In this document: positions 1-8,803 of the stretch, piece by piece | How the letters are laid out: every line of letters begins with the position of its first letter | Position numbering within the stretch: the stretch's first letter is position 1 | Assembly (NCBI GenBank): GCA_900316575.1 | Contig: ONDJ01000002.1 | Location: 220,141-284,140 of the forward strand | DNA length: 64,000 bases | Reading direction: 5' to 3' | Source: an uncultured Prevotellaceae bacterium | GTDB taxonomy: Bacteria; Bacteroidota; Bacteroidia; Bacteroidales; Bacteroidaceae | Program-made: the position numbers and the translations under genes | The notes under the pieces: generated by a model | What the model was told of the DNA's origin: nothing | What the model saw: the letters and a program-made list of their open reading frames with translations, nothing else | The model's database searches: none

Positions 1-667
1 GCGCAGAAAAATCGTTATGCCCCGAGCCTGTCTTGTGCTGTATATAGCCACCGAGGGTGGTTTCGTTGACAAACAGTCCGGCAAGTTCTTGTGCCTCGGT
101 GAGCAAGCCACCACCATTGCTACGCACATCAACGATAAGCCCGTCACAAGCGGAAAGATAGCGCATCACTTCGCCAATGTTGCCGCTCCCTATTGACGAT
201 TCGAAGGTAGGTACGCGAAGGTAGCCAATGTTGCCGTTGATGACACGATAGCGAAGTGTGGCGGCTTGACGGTACTCGTCGGTACGCCCCAGATAAATGC
301 GCAACAAAGAGTCGGAAAAGTTGGCGGGATAGTCGTCGTACCACGCTCCGTAGCGGGCTATGTCGTGGGCAGCATAGAGATTGACGTGGCCGTCGCGAAG
401 CTCGCCAAGCATTTTGCCCAAAACTTCAAAGAGTTGTTCGTTTGTCATCCCCTCTGAAATAGCTGGTGCATAGCGCTGATACACTTCGTTCCAATCTACG
501 CCACATTCCTGTGCTTTGTAATCAAAGAAGCAATAGTGCTCATTCATGGCTTGCCAGAGTGCTTCGAAATTGCCACGACGCGTATTTTCGGGCACGTCCT
601 CGGTGATGCAGCTACTGAGCAGCACAACAATCAGGAGCAAGAGCGTATTTCTCATGACACGTTTCAT
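1..667 (-). CDS. S41-family (C-terminal processing type) peptidase lipoprotein, C-terminus cut off by the window edge
   Basis: The reading frame starts at 667 and runs off the left edge of the window. The first residues are a lipoprotein signal peptide ending in a lipobox (LLSSC), so the protein should sit in the envelope facing the periplasm or surface. A helical N-terminal region is followed by GELRDGHVNLYA, typical of tricorn/S41 proteases, and by GLIVDVRSNGGGL, the conserved strand before the catalytic serine. The serine itself would lie beyond the edge, so catalytic competence cannot be judged. The start overlaps the stop of the upstream gene by four bases (ATGA), so the two are translationally coupled. 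The family assignment is firm; the substrate is unknown. Confidence 0.85.
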   Translation of the reverse strand, partial: MKRVMRNTLLLLIVVLLSSCITEDVPENTRRGNFEALWQAMNEHYCFFDYKAQECGVDWNEVYQRYAPAISEGMTNEQLFEVLGKMLGELRDGHVNLYAAHDIARYGAWYDDYPANFSDSLLRIYLGRTDEYRQAATLRYRVINGNIGYLRVPTFESSIGSGNIGEVMRYLSACDGLIVDVRSNGGGLLTEAQELAGLFVNETTLGGYIQHKTGSGHNDFSA

Positions 668-1470
668 CGGTTTCTTAGTATTTGCAGACGCCGCGTCCAG
701 CCTATCACGAAACGATTTCCCCAGCTGTGACGCTTCAACCCAGCAAGTTTGTGTTGGCGCACATCGGCTTGGTAACCCACCACAAGCGCACTGCCTCCAA
801 GGGGGATTTCGAGGTTGGCTGTGAGCAGAAGCGAAGGGGCGTTACCCAAATAAGTGCAACGCACATTGCGATCACGATGGTCTAATTCGAAGATTTCATA
901 GTACGACTGCCCGTAAGCTGGCGTGAAAGCCAGTCCAAGTAGAGGAACGTCGAGCGAAACCAGTGCGCGCCAAGGCTTGTTCCACAAACGAAATGCGTAA
1001 GCGGCTTGTCCGCTCAGCCCTATCTGCGCTCCTATTCTGCCCTGGGCGGGATTGTTGCCATTGCGCTGACTGTAGGTTCCGCCCAAAAACACTTCCCCCA
1101 TTGCTCCGCCCTGAAGCGTTAATGCCGTGAGCGGTTTCCACTGACGACGCAACTGCACAGCGGCATACAGATTGGCATCCCAATACTTTCCGTCTTCGGT
1201 TGGCGAAAGTGCACGTGCGAAGTCGCCTCCATAGCGAGCCGACAGATACCAACGACTCGTGGGACGCAGCGGACGCTCGGTAGTATGCATTGTTGAAACT
1301 TGCCAACCCGTATATTCCAAGGGCGAAAGATAGGTGTCCAACAAGTTCACTCCACCAATGCCAAACAAATGCGTATAGCGCATCGCACGCACGCTGTCGG
1401 TCTGGGCTTTTGCCCACGGGCAACAAAGCACGAAGAGAAAGATTGGCAGCAAACGGAATAGATGCTTCAT
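664..1470 (-). CDS. Exported protein, probable outer-membrane beta-barrel (DUF3316-like)
   Basis: The product is 268 residues with a clear signal peptide (cleavage near AKAQ, about residue 22). The rest is rich in alternating aromatic and hydrophobic residues with frequent Gly and Tyr, as in small outer-membrane barrels. It resembles the Bacteroidetes-specific family DUF3316, but this is from memory and not a search. It lies immediately upstream of the S41 protease and overlaps it by four bases, so the two are co-transcribed and may act together. No enzymatic motif is visible. Confidence 0.65.
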   Translation of the reverse strand: MKHLFRLLPIFLFVLCCPWAKAQTDSVRAMRYTHLFGIGGVNLLDTYLSPLEYTGWQVSTMHTTERPLRPTSRWYLSARYGGDFARALSPTEDGKYWDANLYAAVQLRRQWKPLTALTLQGGAMGEVFLGGTYSQRNGNNPAQGRIGAQIGLSGQAAYAFRLWNKPWRALVSLDVPLLGLAFTPAYGQSYYEIFELDHRDRNVRCTYLGNAPSLLLTANLEIPLGGSALVVGYQADVRQHKLAGLKRHSWGNRFVIGWTRRLQILRNR

Positions 1471-1500
1471 GGTATAGGGTTAGAGGAGGGAACGAACGTG

Positions 1501-1998
1501 CTAAGCTCTGATGATCTCCCGCGCTATCCATGCACAGGCCTCGGCATCGGCCAGTGCGTGATGGTGGTTCTCAAGCTGATAGCCACAGGCGGCTGCCACG
1601 GTTTGGAGCTGATAGTTCGCTAAGTGGGGTATCCGCCGGCGAGCCGTGCGCAAGGTGTCGTAGAAGACATAGTCGGGATAGTCCATCTGATAAACACGGA
1701 ACACGGATTTCAGGCAACTTTCGTCAAAAGCCTTGTTGTGGGCCACGAGTGGAAGCCCCTCAATCAAGGGTTCTATCTGCTGCCAAACATCGGGAAAAAG
1801 TGGAGCACTGTCGGTGTCGTCGTAGTAGAGCCCATGAACCTGACAGCAATGTTCGTTGTAATAGTTTGGCTCAGGCTTTATGAGCGAATAGAAATCATCT
1901 ACAAACTCCCCGTTGCGTACAATGACAACGCCCACGGCACACACTGAAGAGCGTTCAAAGTTTGCCGTTTCAAAATCTATGGCTGCAAAGTTTTTCAT
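1501..1998 (-). CDS. DEDDh 3'-5' exonuclease (DNA polymerase III epsilon-like)
   Basis: I start this 165-residue protein at 1998, because its sequence then begins MKNFAAIDFETAN, the family's first exonuclease motif (D and E); the frame is open further upstream but would run into the citrate synthase gene. HNKAFDESCL is the second motif, and HHALADAEA near the C-terminus gives the DEDDh histidine and final aspartate. Such stand-alone domains trim 3' ends of DNA or RNA in repair or turnover. The gene lies 13 bp after gltA and is probably read through from the citrate operon. No polymerase-binding tail is present, so it need not be the replicative proofreader. Confidence 0.85.
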   Translation of the reverse strand: MKNFAAIDFETANFERSSVCAVGVVIVRNGEFVDDFYSLIKPEPNYYNEHCCQVHGLYYDDTDSAPLFPDVWQQIEPLIEGLPLVAHNKAFDESCLKSVFRVYQMDYPDYVFYDTLRTARRRIPHLANYQLQTVAAACGYQLENHHHALADAEACAWIAREIIRA

Positions 1999-2011
1999 AA
2001 AATCGAAGCGG

Positions 2012-3370
2012 TCAATGGCGTTTTGCAATAGGCACGTAGGCAGGGCTTTCTTCGTCAACAAATCGATAAGCAGGACGTATGATGCGCTTGCCGTTGAAGC
2101 AAAGTTCTTCATTCCTGTGAGCACACCAGCCTACGATACGCGACATAGCAAAAATAGGCGTGAATACTTCCTGGGGCACGCCAAGGAGTTCATAGATAAA
2201 GCCGCTATAGAAGTCCACATTGGCACAGACGGGCTTGGTGCGGCCTTTCATGTCGGTCACCACTTGCTTAGCGATACGCTCCAGACGTTGCATGAAGGCA
2301 TATTCGCGTTCGCGGCCTTTCTCGCGAGCTAATTCGCCAGCAAGCTCTTTGAGCAATTCGCAGCGTGGATCGGAAAGGGTATAGACGGCGTGGCCTATGC
2401 CATAGATTAGTCCGCTCTTGTCAAAGGATTTTCCATCTACAATCTCGCGAAGCTTCTCGCGAATGAGTTCCTCGTCTTCCCAATTACTAATGGCATCTTT
2501 GAGGTAGTGAAGCATCTTGTTTACTTGCAGATTGGCCCCGCCGTGGAGCGGTCCTTTCAGAGAGCCTATGCCTGCAGCAATGGAACTGTAGGTGTCGGTC
2601 CCAGCACTGGAGGTGACGCGCACGGTGAAGGTACTGTTGTTTCCGCCACCATGTTCGGCCTGAACGATGAGTAGGAGGTCGAGCATCTGTGCCTCGAGGG
2701 GTGTGAAGTCTTTGCCCTTGAGCATGTAAAGGAAGTTCTCGGCAATGCTCAGCCGTGGCTGTGGATGGCGTATGGAAAGCGAACGCCCCAATCGGTTGTG
2801 TCGCAGCATGTTGTAGGCATAAGCGATGATGGTGGGGAACTTCGAAACGAGCTGTATGCTCTGGCGCATGAGGTTTTCGCGCGAAGTGTCGTCGGGATTG
2901 GGGTCAAAGGTGTAAAGTTCGAGCACACTGCGCGCCAGGATGTTCATAATGTCGTGTCCCTCGAGCTCTATGATGTGGAGTGTGGTGCGAGGGTCGAGCG
3001 GCATGTTGTCGCGAACGAGCATCGAAAACTCTCGCAGTTCGTCTTTATCGGGCAGTTCGCCGCTGAGCAACAGCACAGCCACCTCTTCAAATCCGAAGCG
3101 ATGTTCCTTCTGAGCCGCGTGTACCAACTCTGCAATGTCGTAACCGCGATAATAGAGTTTTCCTTCGGCGGGATGAATGTTTCCCTTGCTGTCGCGTTCA
3201 TAGCCATGCACATCGCCTATGTTGGTCAGCCCCACAAGCACACCCGTTCCGTCTTGGTTGCGCAAGCCACGTTTCACGCCAAGGCGCGTAAACTGTTCAG
3301 CATCGAAATGGATGCTGTGTTTCATTTGGTCGGACAGTTTGTAGATAACGTACTCTTTCTTGATGCTCAT
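2012..3370 (-). CDS. gltA: Citrate synthase
   Basis: The 452-residue protein condenses acetyl-CoA and oxaloacetate to citrate. The catalytic histidines lie in GPLHGGAN and GIGHAVYTLSDPR, and the catalytic aspartate in CANVDFYSG. The start at 3370 (MSIKKEYV) leaves a 25-bp gap after icd. With acn and icd it forms the oxidative branch of the citric acid cycle, which in anaerobic Bacteroidales serves mainly to make 2-oxoglutarate for glutamate. The N-terminal 45 residues are longer than in the E. coli enzyme, as is usual in this phylum. Confidence 0.96.
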   Translation of the reverse strand: MSIKKEYVIYKLSDQMKHSIHFDAEQFTRLGVKRGLRNQDGTGVLVGLTNIGDVHGYERDSKGNIHPAEGKLYYRGYDIAELVHAAQKEHRFGFEEVAVLLLSGELPDKDELREFSMLVRDNMPLDPRTTLHIIELEGHDIMNILARSVLELYTFDPNPDDTSRENLMRQSIQLVSKFPTIIAYAYNMLRHNRLGRSLSIRHPQPRLSIAENFLYMLKGKDFTPLEAQMLDLLLIVQAEHGGGNNSTFTVRVTSSAGTDTYSSIAAGIGSLKGPLHGGANLQVNKMLHYLKDAISNWEDEELIREKLREIVDGKSFDKSGLIYGIGHAVYTLSDPRCELLKELAGELAREKGREREYAFMQRLERIAKQVVTDMKGRTKPVCANVDFYSGFIYELLGVPQEVFTPIFAMSRIVGWCAHRNEELCFNGKRIIRPAYRFVDEESPAYVPIAKRH

Positions 3371-3395
3371 GGTTCGTGTGTTTGTTTTTGGGGTT

Positions 3396-4589
3396 TCAAA
3401 TGCTTGTGTTCTCAATAACAGCTGCGGCAAAACTACTGGTTGAAAGCGGGGTTCCGTTCTTCATGAAGCGAGCCAAGTCGGCGGTGGCTTTTCCTTGCTG
3501 GAAACAGCTTGTGATAGCCGCTTCTATGGCTTCTGCTGCTTCGCTCCATCCGATGTGGCGCAGCATCATGCACGCCGAAAGTATCAGCGAGCAGGGATTG
3601 GCTTTGTCCGTACCAGCAATGTCGGGAGCGGTGCCGTGGGTAGCTTCGAAAATGGCGTGCCCGGTGGTGTAGTTGATGTTTGCCCCTGGCGAAATGCCGA
3701 TACCGCCTACCTGCGCCGCCAGCATGTCGCTGATGTAGTCGCCGTTGAGGTTGGGTGTAGCCACTACGCGATAGGCTTCGGGCTTCAACAATGCATTTTG
3801 CAGGAAAGCGTCGGCAATGCAGTCGTCAACGACAAGCCGGCCCGCCTGAATATCTTCGGCAAATTCGCGCTCCACCACTTCGTAACCCCAGCGCTTAAAC
3901 CCGCCTTCGGTGAACTTCATGATATTGCCCTTATGCACAAGGGTAAGTCTTTTCCGACCTGTCGTAATGGCATACTGCGCTGCCGCCCGCACCAACCGTT
4001 CGGTTCCTTCGCGGGAGATGGGCTTAATGCCTAGCGAACTACTCCCTGGGAAACGCACCTTGTTCACACCCATTTCTTCGCGCAGAAAGCGTAGGAACTT
4101 TTCGGCTTCGGGAGTTCCTGCCTCCCATTCTATGCCGGCATAGATATCCTCTGTGTTTTCGCGAAACACCGTGACATCCACATCCTGCGGACGTTTCACG
4201 GGCGACTCTACTCCCTCAAACCAACGCACCGGACGCAAACACACAAAGAGGTCGAGCCCCTGGCGCAAAGCTACATTCAGTGAGCGAACACCACCGCCAA
4301 CGGGGGTGGTGAGCGGCCCTTTGATACCTACGAGATAGTGGCGGAATGCTTGCATGGTCTCTTCGGGCAACCATTCGCCGGTGCGTTCGTAGGCCTTGCC
4401 GCCAGCAAGCACTTCCTTCCAAACGATGCTACGTTGTCCGCTATACACAGTCTGCACCGCATGGTTTATCACGGACTGCATGGCGGCGGTTACTTCAGGT
4501 CCAACGCCGTCGCCTTCTACGTAGGGAATGATGGGGCTATCGGGCACACTGAGCCCGCCGTCAGAGGTTTGAGTGATGAGGTTTGTCAT
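3396..4589 (-). CDS. icd: Isocitrate dehydrogenase (NADP-type family)
   Basis: This 397-residue enzyme oxidatively decarboxylates isocitrate to 2-oxoglutarate. [11 protein letters not shown] is the N-terminal nucleotide/substrate signature, [14 protein letters not shown] the substrate loop, and [15 protein letters not shown] the coenzyme-binding region. [10 protein letters not shown] lies in the substrate loop and contains serines, but regulation by phosphorylation cannot be inferred. The start at 4589 overlaps the acn stop by four bases (ATGA), so translation is coupled. It is the middle gene of acn-icd-gltA. Confidence 0.95.
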   Translation of the reverse strand: MTNLITQTSDGGLSVPDSPIIPYVEGDGVGPEVTAAMQSVINHAVQTVYSGQRSIVWKEVLAGGKAYERTGEWLPEETMQAFRHYLVGIKGPLTTPVGGGVRSLNVALRQGLDLFVCLRPVRWFEGVESPVKRPQDVDVTVFRENTEDIYAGIEWEAGTPEAEKFLRFLREEMGVNKVRFPGSSSLGIKPISREGTERLVRAAAQYAITTGRKRLTLVHKGNIMKFTEGGFKRWGYEVVEREFAEDIQAGRLVVDDCIADAFLQNALLKPEAYRVVATPNLNGDYISDMLAAQVGGIGISPGANINYTTGHAIFEATHGTAPDIAGTDKANPCSLILSACMMLRHIGWSEAAEAIEAAITSCFQQGKATADLARFMKNGTPLSTSSFAAAVIENTSI

Positions 4590-6844
4590 AGTGTTTGTCG
4601 GATATGGTTGAGTGCCGAACCTGCGCAGAACCATTTGATCTGCACTTCATTGTAGGTGTGACGGAGTGGTATCTGCTCACGACTACCATCGCTGTGGAGG
4701 ACTTCAAGGCTCAATTCGCTCTCAGGGCTGAAAGCTTGCAGGCCTTTAATATGTATGATGTCGTCTTGACGGATGCGCTCATAGTCGGTAGCATCAACAA
4801 AAGTGAGTGCCAACACACCTTGCTTCTTCAAGTTTGTTTCGTGAATGCGTGCAAAGCTTTTGGCAACAACAGCTTTCACACCCAAGAACCTTGGTTCCAT
4901 CGCAGCATGTTCGCGGCTGCTACCTTCACCATAATTCTCTTCAGCCACTACAATGCTGCCTATTCCCTTAGCACGATAATCTGCAGCCACTGCGGCAGGT
5001 GTTCCACGTTCATTGGTCAAGACGTTGAGCGTTGTCCCCATTTCGCCAGTGAAGGCATCCGTGGCTCCAAGGAGCAAGTTTTGAGAGATGTTTTGCAAGT
5101 GACCGCGAAAGCGCAGCCAAGTGCCGGCTTTGGAAATATGGTCTGTGGTACATTTGCCTCGTACCTTGATCAGCAGGCGCAGGTTATAGGAGTCGTCCTG
5201 CTGCGGTGGTGCAAAAGGCTCCAAACGTTGCAGGCGATCGGAATGTTCGGGGATGATAACGACCTGAGCATGTTCCGTAGGTGCTACAAAACCTTCAAGC
5301 GCATCCGTGTAGCCATCGGCAGGCAATTCGTTGGCTATAGGAGCGTCAAGACGCACCGCTTCTCCCGATGTATTATACAGTGTCTCTGTCAACGGATTGA
5401 ACTTGAGCGAACCGCTCAAGGCGTATGCTGCCACCATTTCGGGCGAGCAAACAAAGGCGTATGTATTGGGGTTGCCATCGGCACGTCCCACAAAGTTTCT
5501 GTTGAAACTCGTCACGATCGTATTGCGTTCACCTCGCTCGGCTCCCTCGCGTCGCCACTGTCCGATACAAGGGCCACAGGCATTGGCCAACACAATAGCA
5601 CCTGCCTCCTTCAACGTTTGCATAACACCATCGCGCTGCAACGTCAGTCGCGTACGCTCCGAACCAGGATTGACATAGAGCTGAGCCTTAGGAGCAAGGC
5701 CTTTTTGCATGGCTTCGCGCAAGATATGAGCCACGCGCGAAATGTCTTGATACGACGAGTTGGTGCAGCTGCCCACAAGTGCAGCCTCTACTTTTTCGGG
5801 CAAAGCTTCGCGAGCCACCTTCTCGGCCATCAAGCTTACGGGACATGCGGCATCAGGAGTGAAAGGTCCATTGGCATGAGGCTCTATCTTTGAAAGGTCT
5901 ATCTCAACTACACGGTCGTAGTAATCGCTCGGATTAGCCAAGACCTCCTCGTCGGCTTGAAGACCAACTTCAGCAGCCATCCGCGCCACTTCTGTACGCC
6001 CCGTAGCGCACATATAAGCAGCCATCTTTTCATCAAACGGGAAGAGCGAGGTCGTTGCGCCAACCTCAGCACCCATATTGCAGATTGTAGCTTTGCCCGT
6101 AGCTGGCAGCGAAGCAGCTCCTTCACCAAAGTATTCTATGACGCAGTTGGTGGCTCCCTTCACTGTGAGCTGTCCGCAAAGATGCAATATCACATCCTTT
6201 GGCGATGCCCAGAGAGAGAGCTTTCCACTCAAATGCACACCGATAATCTTGGGTAACCGTAGCTCCCAGTCCATACCTGCCATCACATCGACAGCATCGG
6301 CTCCGCCCACACCGATAGCTATCATGCCCAATCCGCCTGCATTGGGCGTATGGCTGTCGGTGCCCACCATCATACCGCCTGGAAAAGCATAGTTTTCTAA
6401 CACTACTTGGTGGATAATGCCTGCACCAGCATCCCAAAAGCCCATTCCGAAACTTGCTGCAGCAGAGCGCAGGAAGTCGTACACTTCTTTGTTTTCATCA
6501 CAAGCTTTTTGCAAGTCATGATGCGCACCGCGCTCGGCGCGTATCAAGTGGTCAAGGTGAATGCTCGTGGGCACCGCCGTGCGCTCCATGCCTGTGTTCA
6601 TAAACTGTAATACCGCCATCTGCGCCGTAGCATCTTGCATTGCCACCCGATCGGGACGAAACGTAGCATAGTCCACACCGCGCACTGCTCCCTGAAGGGC
6701 TTTAGGGTGCGTAGCATGAGCAAACAAAATCTTCTCAGCAAGTGTCAAGGGCCGCCCCAACAACTGACGCACTTCGTCAATGCGCAAACGCAACGACACA
6801 TAGTGGCTTTGCAGCATGTCAAAGTCAAATATCTGATTCTCCAT
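4586..6844 (-). CDS. acnA: Aconitate hydratase, mitochondrial-like type
   Basis: The enzyme (752 residues from the start chosen here) interconverts citrate and isocitrate through a 4Fe-4S cluster. Cluster cysteines are visible in VGSCTNSSY and in [10 protein letters not shown]. The C-terminal swivel domain carries [13 protein letters not shown] chose [11 protein letters not shown] at 6844; an in-frame ATG nine bases upstream (6853) is also possible. The longer frame to 6907 is ruled out because the promoter -7 box lies at 6880-6887. Bacteroides is known to carry this mitochondrial-like aconitase. First gene of the operon. Confidence 0.96.
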   Translation of the reverse strand: MENQIFDFDMLQSHYVSLRLRIDEVRQLLGRPLTLAEKILFAHATHPKALQGAVRGVDYATFRPDRVAMQDATAQMAVLQFMNTGMERTAVPTSIHLDHLIRAERGAHHDLQKACDENKEVYDFLRSAAASFGMGFWDAGAGIIHQVVLENYAFPGGMMVGTDSHTPNAGGLGMIAIGVGGADAVDVMAGMDWELRLPKIIGVHLSGKLSLWASPKDVILHLCGQLTVKGATNCVIEYFGEGAASLPATGKATICNMGAEVGATTSLFPFDEKMAAYMCATGRTEVARMAAEVGLQADEEVLANPSDYYDRVVEIDLSKIEPHANGPFTPDAACPVSLMAEKVAREALPEKVEAALVGSCTNSSYQDISRVAHILREAMQKGLAPKAQLYVNPGSERTRLTLQRDGVMQTLKEAGAIVLANACGPCIGQWRREGAERGERNTIVTSFNRNFVGRADGNPNTYAFVCSPEMVAAYALSGSLKFNPLTETLYNTSGEAVRLDAPIANELPADGYTDALEGFVAPTEHAQVVIIPEHSDRLQRLEPFAPPQQDDSYNLRLLIKVRGKCTTDHISKAGTWLRFRGHLQNISQNLLLGATDAFTGEMGTTLNVLTNERGTPAAVAADYRAKGIGSIVVAEENYGEGSSREHAAMEPRFLGVKAVVAKSFARIHETNLKKQGVLALTFVDATDYERIRQDDIIHIKGLQAFSPESELSLEVLHSDGSREQIPLRHTYNEVQIKWFCAGSALNHIRQTL

Positions 6845-6879
6845 GGGACACATTTTTCTATCAATAAACGCTTCGTGGG

Positions 6880-6887
6880 CAAAGATA
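6880..6887 (-). promoter_or_regulatory. Bacteroidetes -7 box of the acn-icd-gltA operon
   Basis: The leftward strand reads TATCTTTG, a full match to TAnnTTTG, 27 to 36 bases before the two candidate aconitase starts. No good TTTG -33 box is seen 19 to 21 bases upstream. Confidence 0.6.
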
Positions 6888-7050
6888 ACTTTTCTGACAT
6901 GAAACACTCCCGTTTTCTTTCAAAATGAAAGCAACCAAGGGCGTTTCATTACCATAATTCAACAAAATGGCACACGTAGTGGAATAAATACTTTACGGCA
7001 TTGCTTGGGCTTTGAGACGCATAATAAGGTCTCGCAAGCGATAAGCCCGC

Positions 7051-7089
7051 ATACGTTTAGAGCCCCTATTGAAGGAGCTCTAAACGTAT
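7051..7089. terminator. Perfect 13-bp stem-loop downstream of the variable lipoprotein gene
   Basis: ATACGTTTAGAGC (7051-7063) pairs perfectly with 7077-7089 around a 13-nt loop. It lies about 45 bp past the stop of the leftward lipoprotein gene and could end its transcript, although no U-run follows. A related hairpin (ACGTTTAAGAG arms) is at 61958-61994. A stem-loop just past a variable region is also typical of diversity-generating retroelements. Confidence 0.5.
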
Positions 7090-7131
7090 TGTTGGTTTAT
7101 GATTTTGGAAAGGAGGATGCACTTTCAGTTC

Positions 7132-7857
7132 TTAAGACCGCACGGGACGCACACTGAGCCCGTAGTTGCGGTAGCCGTTTGAGACGTACACTCCTCCCGA
7201 ATTGAAGCCCAGGCCGTACGCGCGGTACGGGTCGCTCTGGTAGAGCGAGCGCGACCTGTAGAAGCCGTACGAGCCCACGTAGTCGAGCGACGTGTCGTAG
7301 CGGTAGCCCGCAGCAGGAAGGAAGATGTGATTGCCATTTATGGATGTAAAACGATAGCCTTTCACACCCGTACCATTGTAATTTTCCACCCACTCGGCGG
7401 TAGTGTTGTTGATCAACTCCTGAAAGTCAGCATCTGTAGGCATACGCCAATTGCCACCCCAATTGGCGCGGGCTGCATCGTCTGAAAGCTCAAGCTCGGT
7501 CAAAGCATCCGTAAAACCATTCAGTCCATACGAAGATTTTGAGCAATACTTCGTGAGCTCATCTTTGGCACTACCATAGGCATAAGTGCTCCAAGAATAA
7601 TCGGACTTCGCTTTGGTTTCACCCCATGCGAAGTAGTCGCCATAGGCCTCTACCTTGTCGGCACCTACGTTGCGGTCAGCCCACTTCAAACCACCACTCG
7701 GCAAACCAAGGTCAACATATACATGACCATTATCTACATTACTATCACCCGAAGGTGTATCGGGAGTCTCGTCATCGTCTCCTTCACAAGCTGAGAGGGA
7801 GAATGTCAATGCGCCCACAAACAGCGCGAACGCGAAAAGGGATAAATACTTTTTCAT
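7132..7857 (-). CDS. Lipoprotein with Fib_succ_major-type (TIGR02145-like) C-type-lectin-fold domain; probable retroelement-diversified protein
   Basis: The 241-residue protein begins with a lipoprotein signal peptide (lipobox LSAC) followed by EGDDDE, an acidic stretch like the surface-export signal of Bacteroidetes lipoproteins. HVYVDLGLPSG, WADRNVGA and EAYGDYFAWGET are hallmarks of the paralogous domain first named in Fibrobacter; GNWRMPTDADFQEL and the end GLSVRPVR complete the fold. From about residue 183 the codons become strikingly NNC-rich (TAC, CGC, GGC, AAC, GAC) and much richer in GC than the rest of the gene. This is the pattern left when adenines of AAC codons are replaced by a diversity-generating retroelement. 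No reverse transcriptase or template repeat is in the window. Ligand unknown. Confidence 0.85.
   Translation of the reverse strand: MKKYLSLFAFALFVGALTFSLSACEGDDDETPDTPSGDSNVDNGHVYVDLGLPSGGLKWADRNVGADKVEAYGDYFAWGETKAKSDYSWSTYAYGSAKDELTKYCSKSSYGLNGFTDALTELELSDDAARANWGGNWRMPTDADFQELINNTTAEWVENYNGTGVKGYRFTSINGNHIFLPAAGYRYDTSLDYVGSYGFYRSRSLYQSDPYRAYGLGFNSGGVYVSNGYRNYGLSVRPVRS
7135..7312 (-). other. Putative variable region (VR) with GC-rich 3' boundary
   Basis: Encodes the last 60 residues, from GYRYDTSLDY to SVRPVRS. Where a typical template would encode Asn-rich text ending NNRNNGLSVRPVR, this copy has Y, R, G, G, Y, N, G, Y, R, N, Y, almost all as NNC codons, while flanking residues such as FNSG and GLSVRPVR are unchanged. 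The final GC-rich bases before the stop would be the initiation-of-homing segment. This is inference from codon pattern; the template repeat has not been seen. Confidence 0.6.
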
Positions 7858-7906
7858 CTTGAAAGATTGTATGAAGGGTTAAGAATGTTAATTGCTACAC
7901 AAAAAA

Positions 7907-7954
7907 GGTCTCTCCGCCTCAGCTGCACAATGTGCCGCAGAAGACGGAGAGACC
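7907..7954 (-). terminator. Rho-independent terminator in the leader of the variable lipoprotein gene
   Basis: On the leftward strand GGTCTCTCCG pairs with CGGAGAGACC (10 perfect bp, partly extended by CTGC/GCAG inside) and is followed directly by six T residues. It ends 50 bp before the start at 7857. It could terminate the cupin gene transcript from 8214, or act as an attenuator for the lipoprotein. Confidence 0.7.
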
Positions 7955-8213
7955 GTAGGTTTCGTTAGTAAATAAGTTCTTTAGAGAGAGAACACAAAGA
8001 TTTGGAACAGCCAAATCTCTGCTCACTTTTTTTCTCAAACGATGCTCTCTCGCGTGGTTTCATGCGAAAAAAGTAAACAAATCTTCGCTGTGACGACTTT
8101 GAAGGAAAGAAAATGCAAACGAAGCGGTAGTTTGTTAGGAAAATCGATGCGAGGGAGGGGTATTCATGCGGGCGAGGACGCCCGCGCTCCCAACTGGGGC
8201 GATAAAGTTTCTG
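7955..8213. other. Gene-free stretch with a small hairpin and a GC-rich repeat
   Basis: No supported gene. AGATTTGG (7998-8005) and CCAAATCT (8011-8018) form a perfect 8-bp hairpin with a 5-nt loop, followed on the plus strand by a T-rich run. A copy of the GC-rich palindrome lies at 8168-8192. Confidence 0.5.
8168..8192. repeat. GC-rich palindromic intergenic repeat, copy A
   Basis: Begins GCGGGCGAGGACGCCCGCG and ends CTCCCA; the GCGGGCG and CGCCCGC arms pair around GAGGA/GGA. Near-identical copies are at 22225, 51746 and 61997. Confidence 0.75.
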
Positions 8214-8681
8214 CTACTCTAAAGGTATCTCGGGATGTTGCACGGCAAGGGGCATGTCTTTCTTGGCAAGATAGAACATATAGAGCACGGCGGCCTTCTT
8301 GCCTCGGTTTTCGCCGTGGTGGATGGTGCCGACCATTTCAATCACGGCTTCGCCCTCGCGAACGGTTTTTTGTTTGCCGTCAAGACCTATGATGGTGAGT
8401 TCGCCTTGAACCAACACACCATAGTTCATAGCTACATGGTGGTGCCAGCCCAGCTTTTGGCCAGGAGGAAACACGTAACGCATGGCTACTAGTTCGGGAC
8501 GCCCCTCGAGGTAATCAGGTAGTTCCACGCCGTCCCAACTCTGACTGGAACGGATGAGTTCTTGGGCTTCGACTTGCGCGGCGAGGTTGTTTTCTACTAC
8601 GGAGCGATGGCACGAAGCGGCGGCAAGCATAAGAAAGGCCGCTGCCAAGGGTGCAAGCAAGCGATGGAATGTGTGTGTCAT
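8214..8681 (-). CDS. Cupin-domain lipoprotein
   Basis: The 155-residue protein has a lipoprotein signal peptide (lipobox AAASC). A single cupin barrel follows: PPGQKLGWHHHVAMNYGVLVQGE supplies the metal-binding histidines and glutamate of cupin motif 1, and GTIHHGENRG the histidine of motif 2. It should therefore bind a divalent metal in the envelope. Small extracytoplasmic cupins of this type are common in Bacteroidetes without a known substrate. It is flanked by gene-free stretches and appears monocistronic. Confidence 0.8.
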   Translation of the reverse strand: MTHTFHRLLAPLAAAFLMLAAASCHRSVVENNLAAQVEAQELIRSSQSWDGVELPDYLEGRPELVAMRYVFPPGQKLGWHHHVAMNYGVLVQGELTIIGLDGKQKTVREGEAVIEMVGTIHHGENRGKKAAVLYMFYLAKKDMPLAVQHPEIPLE

Positions 8682-8803
8682 AGATTAAAAAGATTAAAAT
8701 TTAGAGGTTTATGAGAGGTTAAAGGTCAAAGCCTGTCACTAATACGACCGTAGAACTATGCTGCGGAGAGTTTAATCGCTAAGCTTTAATCTCTAAACTT
8801 TTT

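Noticed and set aside
1999-2124. N-terminal extension of the exonuclease
   Set aside because: It would overlap the end of citrate synthase, and the first catalytic motif begins right after the methionine at 1998.
2765-3418. 217-codon plus-strand frame opposite citrate synthase
   Set aside because: Antisense shadow of a well-conserved gene, with no promoter or family resemblance.
4595-5893. 432-codon plus-strand frame opposite aconitase
   Set aside because: Length is due to codon bias on the coding strand; the translated text has no recognisable motif.
6908-8213. Template repeat or reverse transcriptase next to the variable lipoprotein
   Set aside because: No second copy of the variable region and no reverse transcriptase frame exists around the gene or elsewhere in the window.
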